NCBI RefSeq assembly: GCF_001648595.1 | Contig: NZ_LBAW01000004.1 | Location: forward strand, 124,001-188,000 | Source: Legionella bozemanae | Lineage (GTDB): Bacteria; Pseudomonadota; Gammaproteobacteria; Legionellales; Legionellaceae | Length of the DNA stretch: 64,000 nt | Direction of reading: 5' to 3' | In this document: positions 9,066 through 19,446 of the stretch, one piece after another | How positions within the stretch are numbered: the stretch's first letter is position 1 | Layout: every line of letters begins with the position of its first letter | Program-made: the position numbers and the translations under genes | Notes under the pieces: model-generated | Told to the model about the DNA's origin: nothing | Database searches by the model: none | Seen by the model: only the letters and a program-made list of their open reading frames with translations

Positions 9066-10520
9066 TCAAAATGAACCAAATATCGACCCAAGAACGATAA
9101 CGACACCGAGCGCAATAATTGCTCCAACGATTCCCACTACCATAATATCAAGATAACTTTCACGATGTGTTGATTGACATACTGCCAGAAGTGTCACAAC
9201 AGCTCCATTATGAGGAAGGCTATCCAGTGTACCAGATGAAATAACAGCGATACGATGCAATAAGGCAGGATCAATTCCATATTTCTGTGCCAAGGCCAAA
9301 TAAGTGCTGCCGAGAGAGTCAAGAGCGATAGAAAGTCCACCAGATGCCGAGCCTGTGACAGCAGCGAGAATATTGGTTGCGGTTGCAAGTGAAACCAATG
9401 GTCCACCGCTTATTCCCAAAACCCAATCACGCACAACAGCAAATGCAGGAAGTGATGCAATCACTGCACCAAAACCAACTAAACTTGCAACACTTAAAGC
9501 AGGTAAGACAGATGCATTTGCACCAGCATCGATTGTTTCTCGCAATTTGGGAAGTCGTTTGTAATTGATGATGAGCACAACAAAAATTGCTGCGACGAGC
9601 GCTGTAACAACAGACCATACACCAGCCACTGCAGAAAGAGAGGTTGCCCCCCACTTTTCCCTTGCTAGAAATGAAAAATCAAGACGAGGAAGGATTACAA
9701 GTACCATTAAGAAATTGACAGCAATCACTACGATAATCGGTAAAATGGCAGAAATAATTGTGGGCAAAGCCTTGCTATGACATCCATGGGTGATCTCTGC
9801 AATATCAAATTCATGAGCTGTGGTGGCTCGCTCACGAATAAGTTGATCATTCACAATAGTATTCACTTCAGCAGGCGCCCCTTCACCAAATTGTTCACTT
9901 TCGTATTTAGCAGCATCCGCAGTTCTTTTGAGCCACCACATCCCAAATACGAACATCACAGCTGAGGCAATGATTCCAAGGCCAGGAGCTGCGAATGGCG
10001 TTGTGCCTAAAAAAGGCATGGGAATAGCATTTTGTATTGAGGGGGTTCCTGGTAAAGATGACATCGTGAATGTAGAAGTGCCTAGCACAATTGCAGCTGG
10101 CATGAGCCTGCGTGGAATAGCTGCAGTTTGGAATAAAGTTTGGCTCATTGGTGCAAGCACGAAAAATGCAACAAACAAACTTACCCCACCATAAGTCACT
10201 AATGCTCCGGCTAATACAACTGCCAATATAGCATGTTTTGTCCCAAACCTCTGCGTCATAAAATCTGCAATCGCCGAAACAGAACCACTGTCATCCATCA
10301 ATTTCCCGAACAGTGAGCCCAACAAAAATAATGGAAAGTATTGAGCAAGGAAATGAGCGGCGCCACTCATGAATATTTGTGTCCAGCTGGCAAGCAAGGG
10401 CTCACCAGCAAAAAACGTGGCGACTAATGCTGCAGCGGGTGCAAGAAGCAATATACTCCAGCTACGAAATGCTAAAACGATAAGGAATAATAGTCCAAGC
10501 AAAATCCCGAGGATTCCCAC
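9066..10520 (-). CDS. GntP-family (gluconate/hydroxyacid:H+ symporter type) permease
   Basis: Inner-membrane transporter of 484 residues with about 12 hydrophobic segments. The GntP/CitMHS-type fold is suggested by FPLFLLGSLFGKLMDDSGSVSAIADFM, TYGGVSLFVAFFVLAPM, PAAIVLGTSTFTMSSLPGTPSIQNAIPM, and the conserved AATNILAAVTGSASGGLSIALDSLG and SSGTLDSLPHNGAVVTLLAV regions. It starts three bases after the stop of the patatin gene, so the two are surely co-transcribed. Family members carry gluconate, 3-hydroxybutyrate or related hydroxy acids; the substrate here is not determined. The patatin neighbour makes a link to hydroxybutyrate or lipid metabolism plausible (inference). Confidence 0.88.
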   Translation of the reverse strand: MGILGILLGLLFLIVLAFRSWSILLLAPAAALVATFFAGEPLLASWTQIFMSGAAHFLAQYFPLFLLGSLFGKLMDDSGSVSAIADFMTQRFGTKHAILAVVLAGALVTYGGVSLFVAFFVLAPMSQTLFQTAAIPRRLMPAAIVLGTSTFTMSSLPGTPSIQNAIPMPFLGTTPFAAPGLGIIASAVMFVFGMWWLKRTADAAKYESEQFGEGAPAEVNTIVNDQLIRERATTAHEFDIAEITHGCHSKALPTIISAILPIIVVIAVNFLMVLVILPRLDFSFLAREKWGATSLSAVAGVWSVVTALVAAIFVVLIINYKRLPKLRETIDAGANASVLPALSVASLVGFGAVIASLPAFAVVRDWVLGISGGPLVSLATATNILAAVTGSASGGLSIALDSLGSTYLALAQKYGIDPALLHRIAVISSGTLDSLPHNGAVVTLLAVCQSTHRESYLDIMVVGIVGAIIALGVVIVLGSIFGSF

Positions 10521-10523
10521 GAA

Positions 10524-11579
10524 CTAAACTCCCTCAAGTAAGGCATCGAGGTCAAGTGATGAACGTCGGCCGAGGTTATGCGCGTGCTCCGTGAGAAACG
10601 TTTCAGCCGCCTGACGCCCTTTATCTCGAAGCATGAGCAGAAAGTCCCATTCAGCATTGAGCTTGGATGAAGAACCGAGTTCAAGCATGAGGTCACTACT
10701 TACTCGATGTATGCGCATGCCTGCCCATTTTGCCCCTTCAGAGTCATCTGGATAAGCCAATCGTCGTAATAAAGCAATCATACGAAGTTCTTTAAGTAAC
10801 ACTGCGTTGAACGAAACTTCATTCAGTCGATTGAGGATATCTTTTGCTGATTGAGGAAAATCTGGCCGCACTACAGGATTAATTTGTACTAAAATCGTAT
10901 CTTGCGATTTACATTCACGTACAAGCGGTGTAATTGTGGGATTTCCTGAGTACCCGCCATCCCAGTAGTGTTCTCCATTGATTTCGACTGCCTTGAACAG
11001 AGTAGGTAAACATGCCGATGCAAGAAGTACCTCAGGTGTGATTTCGTTATTGCGAAATACTCTTCCTCTGCCGGTGCTAACGTTTGTCGCCGTAATGAAT
11101 AATTTGATTGAACTTCGTGATAATCGTTTGAAATCTATGGTTTTTGCTAAAATATCGCGGAGCGGATTTATCCCTAATGGGTTAAGATCATATGGAGAAA
11201 ACACGCGAGACAAGATGTCCATAGTGATGAAAAAAGGAGAATAATCAAGCGACCATTGGCCCAGAAGAATATCAAGGGGGCCGCGTTGTAAAAGGCTAAA
11301 ACGTGCTGCATCAGAGACCTTCTTCCAGAACAATTCAAGTGAATTTTGTGCTCCCTGAGAACCACCTTTAGTATAACCATCAACAAGAACTACGGCATTC
11401 ATAGCGCCGGCAGATGTGCCAGAAATACCATCAATTCGCAGCTTCTTTTCTTCTAATAAACGATCTAATACGCCCCATGTAAAAGCGCCATGAGCGCCAC
11501 CACCTTGTAGTGCCAAATCAATAAGAATGTCATCAGCACTTTTTTGAGAGTTTTTCATAATGGAGGACATCCGTTTCAT
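10524..11579 (-). CDS. patatin-like phospholipase (PatD-like)
   Basis: Predicted lipid acyl hydrolase with the Ser-Asp dyad of patatins. Visible: DLALQGGGAHGAFTWGVLDRL (oxyanion glycine loop), nucleophile Ser56 in GTSAG, and the catalytic Asp207 in DGGYSGNP. The length of 351 residues suits a single patatin domain with a short C-terminal extension. No signal peptide. In L. pneumophila the related patD is known to pair with bdhA (hydroxybutyrate dehydrogenase); here its co-transcribed partner is a GntP-type permease and no bdhA is nearby. The start is uncertain: ATGs at 11579, 11570 and 11558 are in frame and none has a strong ribosome site. Confidence 0.9.
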   Translation of the reverse strand: MKRMSSIMKNSQKSADDILIDLALQGGGAHGAFTWGVLDRLLEEKKLRIDGISGTSAGAMNAVVLVDGYTKGGSQGAQNSLELFWKKVSDAARFSLLQRGPLDILLGQWSLDYSPFFITMDILSRVFSPYDLNPLGINPLRDILAKTIDFKRLSRSSIKLFITATNVSTGRGRVFRNNEITPEVLLASACLPTLFKAVEINGEHYWDGGYSGNPTITPLVRECKSQDTILVQINPVVRPDFPQSAKDILNRLNEVSFNAVLLKELRMIALLRRLAYPDDSEGAKWAGMRIHRVSSDLMLELGSSSKLNAEWDFLLMLRDKGRQAAETFLTEHAHNLGRRSSLDLDALLEGV

Positions 11580-11831
11580 TTGATTATACGTAGAGAAAAA
11601 TCCATCTTTTTATCTACAACGGGACAATTTATTTATCACCAACGTTACTTCGCAAAGCCAACCCCAATATTAAAAGTCATTGCTTGAAAATCATTATGGC
11701 ATAAACTATTCCATTTAACATAGAGGTGGGAGCCAAAAAAATTCGGATCAAAATTTGGGTTTTACTGCATATCCAGTCTCATCAGGTAGTAATAAAAAAA
11801 CTTAATAAGAGAATGACTTGTTTTATAGTAG

Positions 11832-12509
11832 TTACCAAATAAAAGGTATAAGCCGAGCAGTAACTTTTTTTTGATACTCCGTATATCCAGACAAATCCCG
11901 TGCGAGTATTTTCTCCTCATTCAGGATGCGAGCAACTAGAATTGATAAGAAGATGGGGGTCAAAAGCAGTGCCCACCACGATCCCAGCGCAAGTGGTGTG
12001 CCGATGAAAAGAATCATAGCGCCAAAGTACATCGGGTGACGGACGAATCCATATAAGCCAGTCGTAATCACTTTTTGTTCTTTCTCAACACTAATGTTGG
12101 CAGCAGCATAGGTATTTACTTTTGCGACAAGATAGAAAATATAGAATGAGAAAACAACGAGCGCGTCACCAATGATCGAAACGTACCATGGTACTGACGA
12201 CCAGCCTAAGCGTACATCAAGCGGTGCCAAGACAATAAGCACAATACAGCTCACATAAAGACAAAAGATAATGATTTTCTGCGCAAGTTCCTTTTCATAA
12301 GATATGCCTACTTCGGTACGACGCTTAAGAAGAGCTGGATCATATTTTGCCAGGTACACACTGTATGCCGTAGAGGCAATAATAAACACCACCATATATA
12401 TCCAACCTTGCCAGTAATCTAGGGTACCCGCAGAGAGAAAAAGGAGCGCCAGCATTACAAGCGTCCCTAAAATTGAAGATCGAATGAGTTGTTTATAGAG
12501 AGAATTCAT
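11832..12509 (-). CDS. isoprenylcysteine carboxylmethyltransferase-family membrane protein
   Basis: Integral membrane protein of about 225 residues with roughly five hydrophobic segments and the C-terminal signature of the ICMT/PEMT-like methyltransferases: TTGLYGFVRHPMYFGAMILF followed by NEEKILARDLSGYTEYQKKV. Bacterial members are predicted SAM-dependent membrane methyltransferases whose substrate is usually unknown. I start at the ATG at 12509; an upstream TTG would add only three residues. It stands alone, with 250 bp to the patatin gene and 500 bp to hemE. Eukaryotic ICMT acts on prenylated proteins, but a host role here would be speculation. Confidence 0.85.
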   Translation of the reverse strand: MNSLYKQLIRSSILGTLVMLALLFLSAGTLDYWQGWIYMVVFIIASTAYSVYLAKYDPALLKRRTEVGISYEKELAQKIIIFCLYVSCIVLIVLAPLDVRLGWSSVPWYVSIIGDALVVFSFYIFYLVAKVNTYAAANISVEKEQKVITTGLYGFVRHPMYFGAMILFIGTPLALGSWWALLLTPIFLSILVARILNEEKILARDLSGYTEYQKKVTARLIPFIW

Positions 12510-12904
12510 ATTATCCAACTATGAGATTTATTTCCCTTCATAGAAGCTATTCTTCAAATCCTGAATCGTTTCATCTTACTCTTTACGGCTATTTTAAACA
12601 ACTCTGGGAATAGTGCTTACACATTTCTTGACCAGACTCATCGTGAGCAGCTATGATTTTTAGATAATTATTTTTCTATTTGTTATTTTATTGTACTATT
12701 TTTTAAGAATTACTTAAGATAATTTAGATATAATGATGATTTTTTAGTATTCTAAATTCGTTTCTTATGCTTAATTTGAATCTCCAAAATTTCTTCGAAA
12801 TAACCTAACAGATTCTTGAACAATACTACCTACAACCTCTTGACGAACATCAAGAAAGAAAAATAAACACTAAAAATGTAATAGCCTGTACACAACATTT
12901 TTCT
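12510..12904. other. gene-free AT-rich stretch
   Basis: I see no open frame with a plausible start and no RNA gene here; it is A/T-rich filler upstream of the ICMT-like gene, followed by a family B repeat. Confidence 0.5.
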
Positions 12905-12957
12905 CTATGTACCGCGCATAAAACGCAGTACGTAGGCGAAAAAATTTGTGGAGGTTT
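12905..12957. repeat. dispersed repeat, family B, copy 1
   Basis: CTATGTACCGCGCATAAAAC then GCAGTACGTAGGCGAAAAAA and TTTGTGGAGG. GTACCGCG and CGCAGTAC form a hairpin with one mismatch. The same order of elements recurs at 27122-27172. It sits just downstream of hemE. Confidence 0.65.
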
Positions 12958-13011
12958 CTATTAAAAAAACCGACGATACCTCAAGTATACAAATCCAGGC
13001 TCCAATTGGGA

Positions 13012-14073
13012 TCATTTTTGATGATAATAAGGACTAAATTCATGAACAGCATCAATCATGGCAGCAACATGTTCTGGGGGGACGTCAGGAGTGATGCCGT
13101 GGCCGAGGTTGAAAACATGTCCTGAACCTGAGCCAAAGGATGCCAATACTTTTTTTACTTGTTCTCGAATACATTGCTTCGAGGTCAACAACACGGAAGG
13201 GTCAAGATTTCCCTGTAATGCAACTTGCTTACCCACTCTTTGCCGCGCTTCGCCCAAATCACATGTCCAATCAATTCCCAAAGCATCACAACCCGTGATC
13301 AGCATTTTTTCTAACCATTGACCACCACCTTTAGTAAACAAAATAACAGGTATGTTGGGATAATAAGCTTTAATTTGCTGTACAATCTTCTGCATATACT
13401 CTAGGGAAAATTTTTGATAATTTTCCGGTGTTAAAATCCCACCCCAGGTGTCAAAAAGCATCACTGAATTAACACCTGCCTTAATTTGCTCAATCAGGTA
13501 ATTTGTTACTGATAGTGCCAATTGATGCAACAACATATGTGCCGCTTCACTTTCGGTATAGATCAAATGCAAAATACGCTTAAAGTCTCTAGTACTTTTA
13601 CCTTCAACCATATAACACGCCAAAGTCCATGGACTGCCTGCAAAACCAATTAGAGGAAGCTCTTTTGGCATTTCTTGGCGAATGAGCCGCACTGCATTCA
13701 TTACATAGGCTAAAGACTCCGTTTCAGGGAGTTGTAAGTTAGAAATCGCCTGCGTATCACGTATGGGGCGATGAAAACAAGGCCCCTCCCCTTCAGAAAA
13801 ATATAAACCTAATCCCATCGCATCAGGAATTGTCAGAATATCGGAAAATAAAATCGCTGCATCCAAAGCGTAACGGCGCAAAGGCTGTAAAGTAACCTCG
13901 CAAGCAAGTTCAGGATTCTTGCAAAGGCTTAAAAAATCACCCGCCTGCTCTCTAGTCTTTCGATATTCAGGCAAATATCGTCCTGCTTGGCGCATCATCC
14001 ATACTGGAGTTCGCTCCACAGGTTGTCGTCTTAAAGCACGAAGGAACAGAGATTGATCCAGATCATACATCAT
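13012..14073 (-). CDS. hemE: uroporphyrinogen decarboxylase
   Basis: Removes four carboxyl groups from uroporphyrinogen III to give coproporphyrinogen III in haem synthesis; cytoplasmic dimer. The 353-residue product has the two family signatures: [16 protein letters not shown] near the N-terminus and [16 protein letters not shown] in the middle, plus the active-site region [15 protein letters not shown] and the C-terminal [16 protein letters not shown]. Two consecutive ATGs (14073, 14070) have a GGGA ribosome site upstream. Divergent from folB across a 204-bp intergenic region. Confidence 0.98.
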   Translation of the reverse strand: MMYDLDQSLFLRALRRQPVERTPVWMMRQAGRYLPEYRKTREQAGDFLSLCKNPELACEVTLQPLRRYALDAAILFSDILTIPDAMGLGLYFSEGEGPCFHRPIRDTQAISNLQLPETESLAYVMNAVRLIRQEMPKELPLIGFAGSPWTLACYMVEGKSTRDFKRILHLIYTESEAAHMLLHQLALSVTNYLIEQIKAGVNSVMLFDTWGGILTPENYQKFSLEYMQKIVQQIKAYYPNIPVILFTKGGGQWLEKMLITGCDALGIDWTCDLGEARQRVGKQVALQGNLDPSVLLTSKQCIREQVKKVLASFGSGSGHVFNLGHGITPDVPPEHVAAMIDAVHEFSPYYHQK

Positions 14074-14277
14074 GTTATCCCAACATCATCAAAATGCCCT
14101 AATGCTAACATACTTACAGGAATATCCACTCTAAAATAATGCAAAAATTGACTCCGAAGCGAATTGAGATACATGATCTGCATCAATTAACAGGGAGACA
14201 GTATTCTATAACCCTATACATAAGAATAACTATTTCGCTAAAATCAGAAACTCATTTTTTGGCAGGTAGAAATAACA

Positions 14278-14616
14278 TTGGATACTTTAATTATAAAAGC
14301 CCTTAATGTAAGTACTAAAATTGGCGTTTACGAATGGGAACAACGCATTAATCAACAATTATTAATTGATATTAGTATTGATACTGATTTCAGTATATGT
14401 CAGGAGAATTTGACTAAAACCATAGATTACGAAGCACTTTGTAACAGTGTGACTCTTTATGTTGAATCAAAATCATTTCAACTTATTGAAACAGTAGCCA
14501 ATGAAGTTGCAGATTTAATCAAAAAACAATTTAAAATTCCTCAAGTTACTGTGGGAATTAGTAAACCTCATGCAATCAAAAATGCAGAAAACATTCAGGT
14601 AGTTGCTCGACGCTAA
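14278..14616 (+). CDS. folB: dihydroneopterin aldolase (UUG start)
   Basis: Converts 7,8-dihydroneopterin to 6-hydroxymethyl-dihydropterin and glycolaldehyde in folate synthesis. The 112-residue product is the normal length and shows IGVYEWEQRINQQLLIDI, IDYEALCNSV, FQLIETVANEVADLI and the C-terminal VTVGISKPHAIKNAENIQVVARR, with the catalytic Lys in the last block. The start codon must be TTG at 14278: family members begin with M-D-(I/T)-(V/L) followed by IGVYxWE, and no ATG is available before that core. A weak AGG lies upstream. Convergent with the SPOR gene across a strong terminator. Confidence 0.93.
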   Translation: MDTLIIKALNVSTKIGVYEWEQRINQQLLIDISIDTDFSICQENLTKTIDYEALCNSVTLYVESKSFQLIETVANEVADLIKKQFKIPQVTVGISKPHAIKNAENIQVVARR

Positions 14617-14651
14617 ACACATCCTGGTTGCACTTCATTGCATCCAAACGG

Positions 14652-14699
14652 GGAGCCTATTTACATTTCGCTAGCTTGAGTCAAATGTAAATAGGCTCC
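14652..14699. terminator. bidirectional terminator between folB and the SPOR gene
   Basis: GGAGCCTATTTACATTT (14652-14668) and AAATGTAAATAGGCTCC (14683-14699) form a perfect 17-bp stem around a 14-base loop. It lies between convergent genes, so it can serve both strands, although flanking T-runs are short. Confidence 0.8.
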
Positions 14700-14703
14700 A
14701 AGT

Positions 14704-15426
14704 TTATCCAGCACTGGTAACCATACCATTCAGATGTTCGTTTCTGGCCAAAACCATTTGAGCCTGTTGGGCAAGCGCTCGATTAGGATAAGGTCCTACG
14801 ACTACCCTAAACCAATTACCTTTTGTAGCATGACTTACAGGAATGATATATACACTAAAACCTTTAAGTATCAATGTACCTTTCATCTGTTCAGCATCTT
14901 TGCGTGCTTTAAAAGAAGCTACTTGCACCAAAAACTTTCCTCTATCTGTTGAAGAAGCAGTTTTTGCTGCAAATGTTCTATTAATCACAGCAGGATGCTG
15001 TTGGGCATTAGAAGTATTTGTTCGTGCTGAGGTTGCTGCTGTAGTTGCTGCACTAGTGACATTGACAGATGTTGTCTTTAGCGTTGGGGTAGAAGCTGAA
15101 GCAGCTGCATTTGCAGCAGGTTGAGCTGATGGTGCAGAGTTCGCATTGGCTTGCGAACTAGGAACTTTTTCATTAGTCAGAAGAGTATAAAACTCAAATT
15201 TCGGTTTAGGCGGTATTACTGCGCGTTGTGACTCTGGTTTAGCCGGTTCTTTTTTTATTTCTTGATGAGCCAAAACCTGGGAATTTACCCAGTGGCTGAC
15301 GGTCTCAATATCGAAAAAAGAAGCAGTCAAATAACCTAATAAAAAAGTAAACGTACTTACTAGAAGCTGATGAGGTGCACTACTTCGCGACCGCGAAGAA
15401 CGCCTATTTCCATATTCTTTTGTCAT
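14704..15426 (-). CDS. SPOR-domain membrane protein (FtsN-like)
   Basis: Predicted bitopic inner-membrane protein of 240 residues. A basic cytoplasmic N-terminus (RRSSRSRS) is followed by one membrane segment (about residues 22-40, LLVSTFTFLLGYLTASFF), then a long low-complexity Ala/Ser/Thr/Pro periplasmic linker. A C-terminal SPOR domain follows (KFLVQVASFKARKDAEQMKGTLILKGFSVYI through WFRVVVGPYPNRALAQQAQMVLARN). SPOR domains bind denuded septal peptidoglycan. Its ATG overlaps the argS stop by one base (TAATG), so it is translationally coupled to argS. FtsN is a plausible role, but only the architecture supports it. Confidence 0.88.
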   Translation of the reverse strand: MTKEYGNRRSSRSRSSAPHQLLVSTFTFLLGYLTASFFDIETVSHWVNSQVLAHQEIKKEPAKPESQRAVIPPKPKFEFYTLLTNEKVPSSQANANSAPSAQPAANAAASASTPTLKTTSVNVTSAATTAATSARTNTSNAQQHPAVINRTFAAKTASSTDRGKFLVQVASFKARKDAEQMKGTLILKGFSVYIIPVSHATKGNWFRVVVGPYPNRALAQQAQMVLARNEHLNGMVTSAG

Positions 15427-17186
15427 TACATACTCTCAGGAGCTGATACACCCAATAAGTCCAAACCATTCTTTAATACCTGACGCACTGCCGCTAACAA
15501 GCAAAGGCGTGCGCATCGTAATTGCTCTTGCTCACACAAGAGCTGAACAGCATTATAATAACTATGTAAGCCATTGGCTACTTCACGTAAATAATATGCC
15601 ACTTGATGAGGCTCACAATGAGCAGCCGCTAATTCCACAATTTCCGGGTATCTACTAATTAAAGAAATTAAATGAGTTTCATGTGGTTGATCTAACAAAT
15701 CAATATTCTTAAGCCCAATTGCTTTATCCCAAAGCAAACCTCGCTCTTTTAATTGTCTTAATACAGAGCATATTCTGGCATGAGCATACTGAATATAATA
15801 GACCGGATTATCACTTGACTCTGATTTTGCCAAATCCAAATCAAAATCCATATGTTGTTCTGCCTTCCGTGCCACATAAAAGTAACGCGCTGCATCATTT
15901 CCTACTTCATGGCGCAACTCTCTTAAAGTAACAAAAGAACCACTACGGGTCGACATTTGAACCCGCTCAGAACCACGATATAAAATAGCAAATTGGACTA
16001 ATAATACATCAAGCGCGCTTTCATCATGCCCCAAAGCTTTAACTACGGCACGCAACCGAGTGATATAACCATGATGATCCGCACCAAAAATATCAATTAC
16101 CCGATCATATCCTCGATCATATTTATTCCAATGATAAGCAACATCTGAAGCAAAATAAGTAGTTTGACCATTAGCACGCACCAGTACTCGATCTTTTTCA
16201 TCGCCAAAATCAGTTGCTTTAAACCAAAGCGCCCCTTCTTTTTCAAAAGTATGGCCACTATCTTTAAGCGCCTGAATACCTTTTTGAATCGAGCCATCTT
16301 CAAATAAAGATTGTTCAGAAAACCAGTTCTCGTAGGTCACACCGAACTCACCAAGATCATCTTTAATATCATCAAGAACAGTGTGTAACGCATGTTGATG
16401 GAACAAAGCAAAAACATTCGTACCCAAAAGTTGTTTTGCGCGAGAAACCAAAGCATCAATATAAATCTCTTTATCACCGCCATGAGGCTCATCAAGAGGC
16501 AAACCTTCCGTTACAGTAGCCCATGGATACACATATTCCTTACCATGCTCGGCCCAAAATTCCTGCGCTATTTCGGAAACATAATCACCTTTATACGCAT
16601 TGGCAGGAATAACAACAGGTTCACCAGCAAGCTCCAGATAACGTAACCACACACTAGCCGCAAGAATGTTCATTTGTCTTCCTGCGTCGTTGACATAATA
16701 TTCTAATGTCACATCATAACCTGCAGCCTTTAAGACATTTCCCAAAGTAGCACCAAAAGCAGCTCCTCTACCATGGCCTACATGCAAAGGCCCTGTTGGG
16801 TTAGCAGAAACAAATTCAATCAATACTTTTTGATTTTGGCCAATCGTGCTGCACCCAAATCCCTCTTCCTTATCCAGTATTTCACCTATAATTTGTGAGC
16901 GAGAACTGCTGCGTATGAAGAAATTAATAAACCCCGCCCCAGCAATTTCAACTTTTTCCACTGCAGGATCAACAGGGAGGGCATGAACTAAAAGTTCTGC
17001 TATTTTGCGCGGTGCTTGACGGCATGGTTTTGCTAAAATTAAGGCCAAATTACTGGCATAATCACCATGAGCAGCATCTTTTGTACGATCTACCTTAATC
17101 TCAAGATCCAAATCAGGGGGTACATCACCTGACTTTTGTAATGATATTAAAGCGTGTTTTAAAAGCTGCTCTACAGTTTGTTTCAT
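15426..17186 (-). CDS. argS: arginyl-tRNA synthetase
   Basis: Charges tRNA-Arg; class I synthetase. The 586-residue product has the N-terminal tRNA-binding additional domain, [21 protein letters not shown] containing the HIGH-type motif (HVGH), and the QMSTRSG loop in the position of KMSK, typical of ArgRS. DALRG-type anticodon-binding features follow ([30 protein letters not shown]). Divergent from recG with 159 bp between. The last base is shared with the start of the SPOR gene. Confidence 0.98.
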   Translation of the reverse strand: MKQTVEQLLKHALISLQKSGDVPPDLDLEIKVDRTKDAAHGDYASNLALILAKPCRQAPRKIAELLVHALPVDPAVEKVEIAGAGFINFFIRSSSRSQIIGEILDKEEGFGCSTIGQNQKVLIEFVSANPTGPLHVGHGRGAAFGATLGNVLKAAGYDVTLEYYVNDAGRQMNILAASVWLRYLELAGEPVVIPANAYKGDYVSEIAQEFWAEHGKEYVYPWATVTEGLPLDEPHGGDKEIYIDALVSRAKQLLGTNVFALFHQHALHTVLDDIKDDLGEFGVTYENWFSEQSLFEDGSIQKGIQALKDSGHTFEKEGALWFKATDFGDEKDRVLVRANGQTTYFASDVAYHWNKYDRGYDRVIDIFGADHHGYITRLRAVVKALGHDESALDVLLVQFAILYRGSERVQMSTRSGSFVTLRELRHEVGNDAARYFYVARKAEQHMDFDLDLAKSESSDNPVYYIQYAHARICSVLRQLKERGLLWDKAIGLKNIDLLDQPHETHLISLISRYPEIVELAAAHCEPHQVAYYLREVANGLHSYYNAVQLLCEQEQLRCARLCLLAAVRQVLKNGLDLLGVSAPESM

Positions 17187-17345
17187 GCGACTCGGTTTCC
17201 ATCAAAAATGATGCTATTATGCGCTTTTTTGTGCCATATGAAAAGGTTTTATCTCCTCATACAGCAGAATTTGCTGTCTTGCTAAAACAGCAAATTGTTA
17301 CCCTCCTAACTATGAGTTACACTTTAAATACCATCATTCAAAATC

Positions 17346-19427
17346 ATGAATACTGTGTTATCTAACTCTTGTGAATCACTAACAGGTATCGGACCAACGC
17401 TCGCAGCAAAACTTGCCAAATGTGGAATTCACTCCGTGCGTGATTTACTGTTCCATTTGCCTTACCGTTATCAAGACAGAACCCGAATAACACCCATTCA
17501 AGATTTACGTCCCAATGATTGGTGTGTGATTGCTGGACGGGTATGTAAAACAGAAATTAAAACTGGGAAACGTGCCATGTTGCATTGTTATATTGAAGAT
17601 AAAACAGGCATCATCAAGCTGCAGTTTTTCCATTTTAATAAAAATCAAATCAATAATCTAAATAACAGTACAATGGTTCGTGCATTTGGAGAAGTACGCG
17701 CATTCAATAATACCCTGATTATGACTCACCCTGAATATCAGTTACTCAATGATGGAAATGAATGTCAGGTTAATGAAACACTCACTCCAATCTATCCAAG
17801 CACACAAGGCTTAAGCCAAACACGTTTAAGACAGTTGGTAAATGTTGCCTTAGCAAGTTGTAAAGAGGAGCTGCAGCAATTGGAATGGATGAATGAAGAA
17901 CAACTGCGGATAAATAATTTTTTTCCTCTGGGAGAGGCAATTCAATTATTGCATAATCCCCCTCCAGATATCTCGGTACAATCGCTCGAAGAGGGGCAAC
18001 ATCCTGCCCTAAAACGATTAGTTTTTGATGAATTGTTAGCACAGCGCCTCAGTATGCAATTCGCCAGAGAATCACGTAATGCGTTACACGCTGTCGCATT
18101 GCCTGCAGATCACAACTTGAATCAACGTTTTTTGGACTCGCTTCCATTTACCCTCACAAATGCACAACATAAAGTAGCCCAGGAAATCAGCCAAGATTTA
18201 ATGCAAACGAAACCTATGTTGCGCTTGGTACAAGGTGATGTTGGTGCAGGGAAAACCATTATTGCAGCTCTGGCAGCATTACAAGCGATTGCTAACGGAC
18301 AACAAGTTGCCTTTATGGCGCCTACAGATTTATTGAGCGAGCAACACGCCAATAATCTTATCCGTTGGCTTGAACCGTTGGGAATTAAAATAGTACGACT
18401 CAGCGGAAAAATGAAACTTAGCGAACGGCGAATAGCATTTGCTGCACTTGCAGATCACAGCTGCCAGTTGATTATCGGTACGCACGCCTTATTTCAAGAG
18501 TCAGTGAGCTTTGCTCGCTTAGGATTAGTCATTATCGATGAACAACATCGATTTGGCGTAGAGCAAAGATTGCTTCTGCAACAAAAAGGGCAGCAAGATC
18601 AGCTCATCCCCCATCAGTTATTAATGACCGCCACGCCTATCCCAAGAACATTATCCATGACTCACTTTGCCCATTTGGATATCTCAATTATCGATGAATT
18701 ACCTCCTGGACGCCTACCCATTGCTACAGCGGTATTAAGTCAGAATAAACGAGAGATAGTCATTAATCGATTACAAGTTGCCATAGCCAGTGGACGTCAA
18801 ATTTATTGGGTTTGTACACTCATTGAAGAGTCAGAAAAACTACAATGTATGGCTGCTACTGAAACAGCACAAGCATTACAAGAGCAACTTCCCAACGCAC
18901 GTGTAGGTCTGGTGCATGGACGGATGAAATCTGTAGAAAAAGAAGCGACTATGGCTGCATTTAAATGTGGCGAAATAAATTTACTGGTTGCCACAACAGT
19001 GATTGAAGTTGGGGTGGATGTTCCTAATGCCAGTCTTATGATTATTGAAAATGCGGAACGTCTTGGTTTATCTCAACTTCATCAATTACGCGGCCGAGTA
19101 GGAAGAGGCGCTACCCAATCTCATTGTATTTTGCTTTATCAATCCCCACTGTCGCAACAAGGTGCTGAGCGATTAAAAATAATGCGTGCAACCAATGATG
19201 GATTCATTATTGCTGAGAAAGATATGGAATTAAGGGGTGCAGGCGAAGTACTTGGCACCCGACAAACAGGATATCGGCAATTTAAAATCGCAGATCCCCA
19301 GCGTGATCGCAGCCTGCTTCCTCTTTTGCCTGCTACAGCAAAAGAACTGTTACAGAGCTCACCGCGCACTGCTCGCGATATTACCCAGCGGTGGTTGGGA
19401 AATTTTGAACAATTTTTGCAGGGGTAA
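17346..19427 (+). CDS. recG: ATP-dependent DNA helicase RecG
   Basis: Superfamily 2 helicase that remodels stalled replication forks and branch-migrates recombination intermediates. The 693-residue product has the N-terminal wedge/OB domain (LLFHLPYRYQDRT, DWCVIAGRV), Walker A GDVGAGKT, the RecG-type DEQH box in LVIIDEQHRFGVEQR, MTATPIPRTLSM, LVHGRMKSVEKEATM, and the C-terminal LRGRVGRGATQSHCILLY and GAGEVLGTRQTGYRQFKIAD. A short hairpin (TTTGCTGT/ACAGCAAA, 17270-17294) lies upstream. The gene abuts a region dense in DnaA boxes. Confidence 0.98.
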   Translation: MNTVLSNSCESLTGIGPTLAAKLAKCGIHSVRDLLFHLPYRYQDRTRITPIQDLRPNDWCVIAGRVCKTEIKTGKRAMLHCYIEDKTGIIKLQFFHFNKNQINNLNNSTMVRAFGEVRAFNNTLIMTHPEYQLLNDGNECQVNETLTPIYPSTQGLSQTRLRQLVNVALASCKEELQQLEWMNEEQLRINNFFPLGEAIQLLHNPPPDISVQSLEEGQHPALKRLVFDELLAQRLSMQFARESRNALHAVALPADHNLNQRFLDSLPFTLTNAQHKVAQEISQDLMQTKPMLRLVQGDVGAGKTIIAALAALQAIANGQQVAFMAPTDLLSEQHANNLIRWLEPLGIKIVRLSGKMKLSERRIAFAALADHSCQLIIGTHALFQESVSFARLGLVIIDEQHRFGVEQRLLLQQKGQQDQLIPHQLLMTATPIPRTLSMTHFAHLDISIIDELPPGRLPIATAVLSQNKREIVINRLQVAIASGRQIYWVCTLIEESEKLQCMAATETAQALQEQLPNARVGLVHGRMKSVEKEATMAAFKCGEINLLVATTVIEVGVDVPNASLMIIENAERLGLSQLHQLRGRVGRGATQSHCILLYQSPLSQQGAERLKIMRATNDGFIIAEKDMELRGAGEVLGTRQTGYRQFKIADPQRDRSLLPLLPATAKELLQSSPRTARDITQRWLGNFEQFLQG

Positions 19428-19446
19428 AAATATTTTTAAAATACCC

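Noticed and set aside
9304-9780. Plus-strand frames inside the GntP-type permease gene
   Set aside because: Low-complexity readings opposite a clear membrane-protein gene; no ribosome sites.
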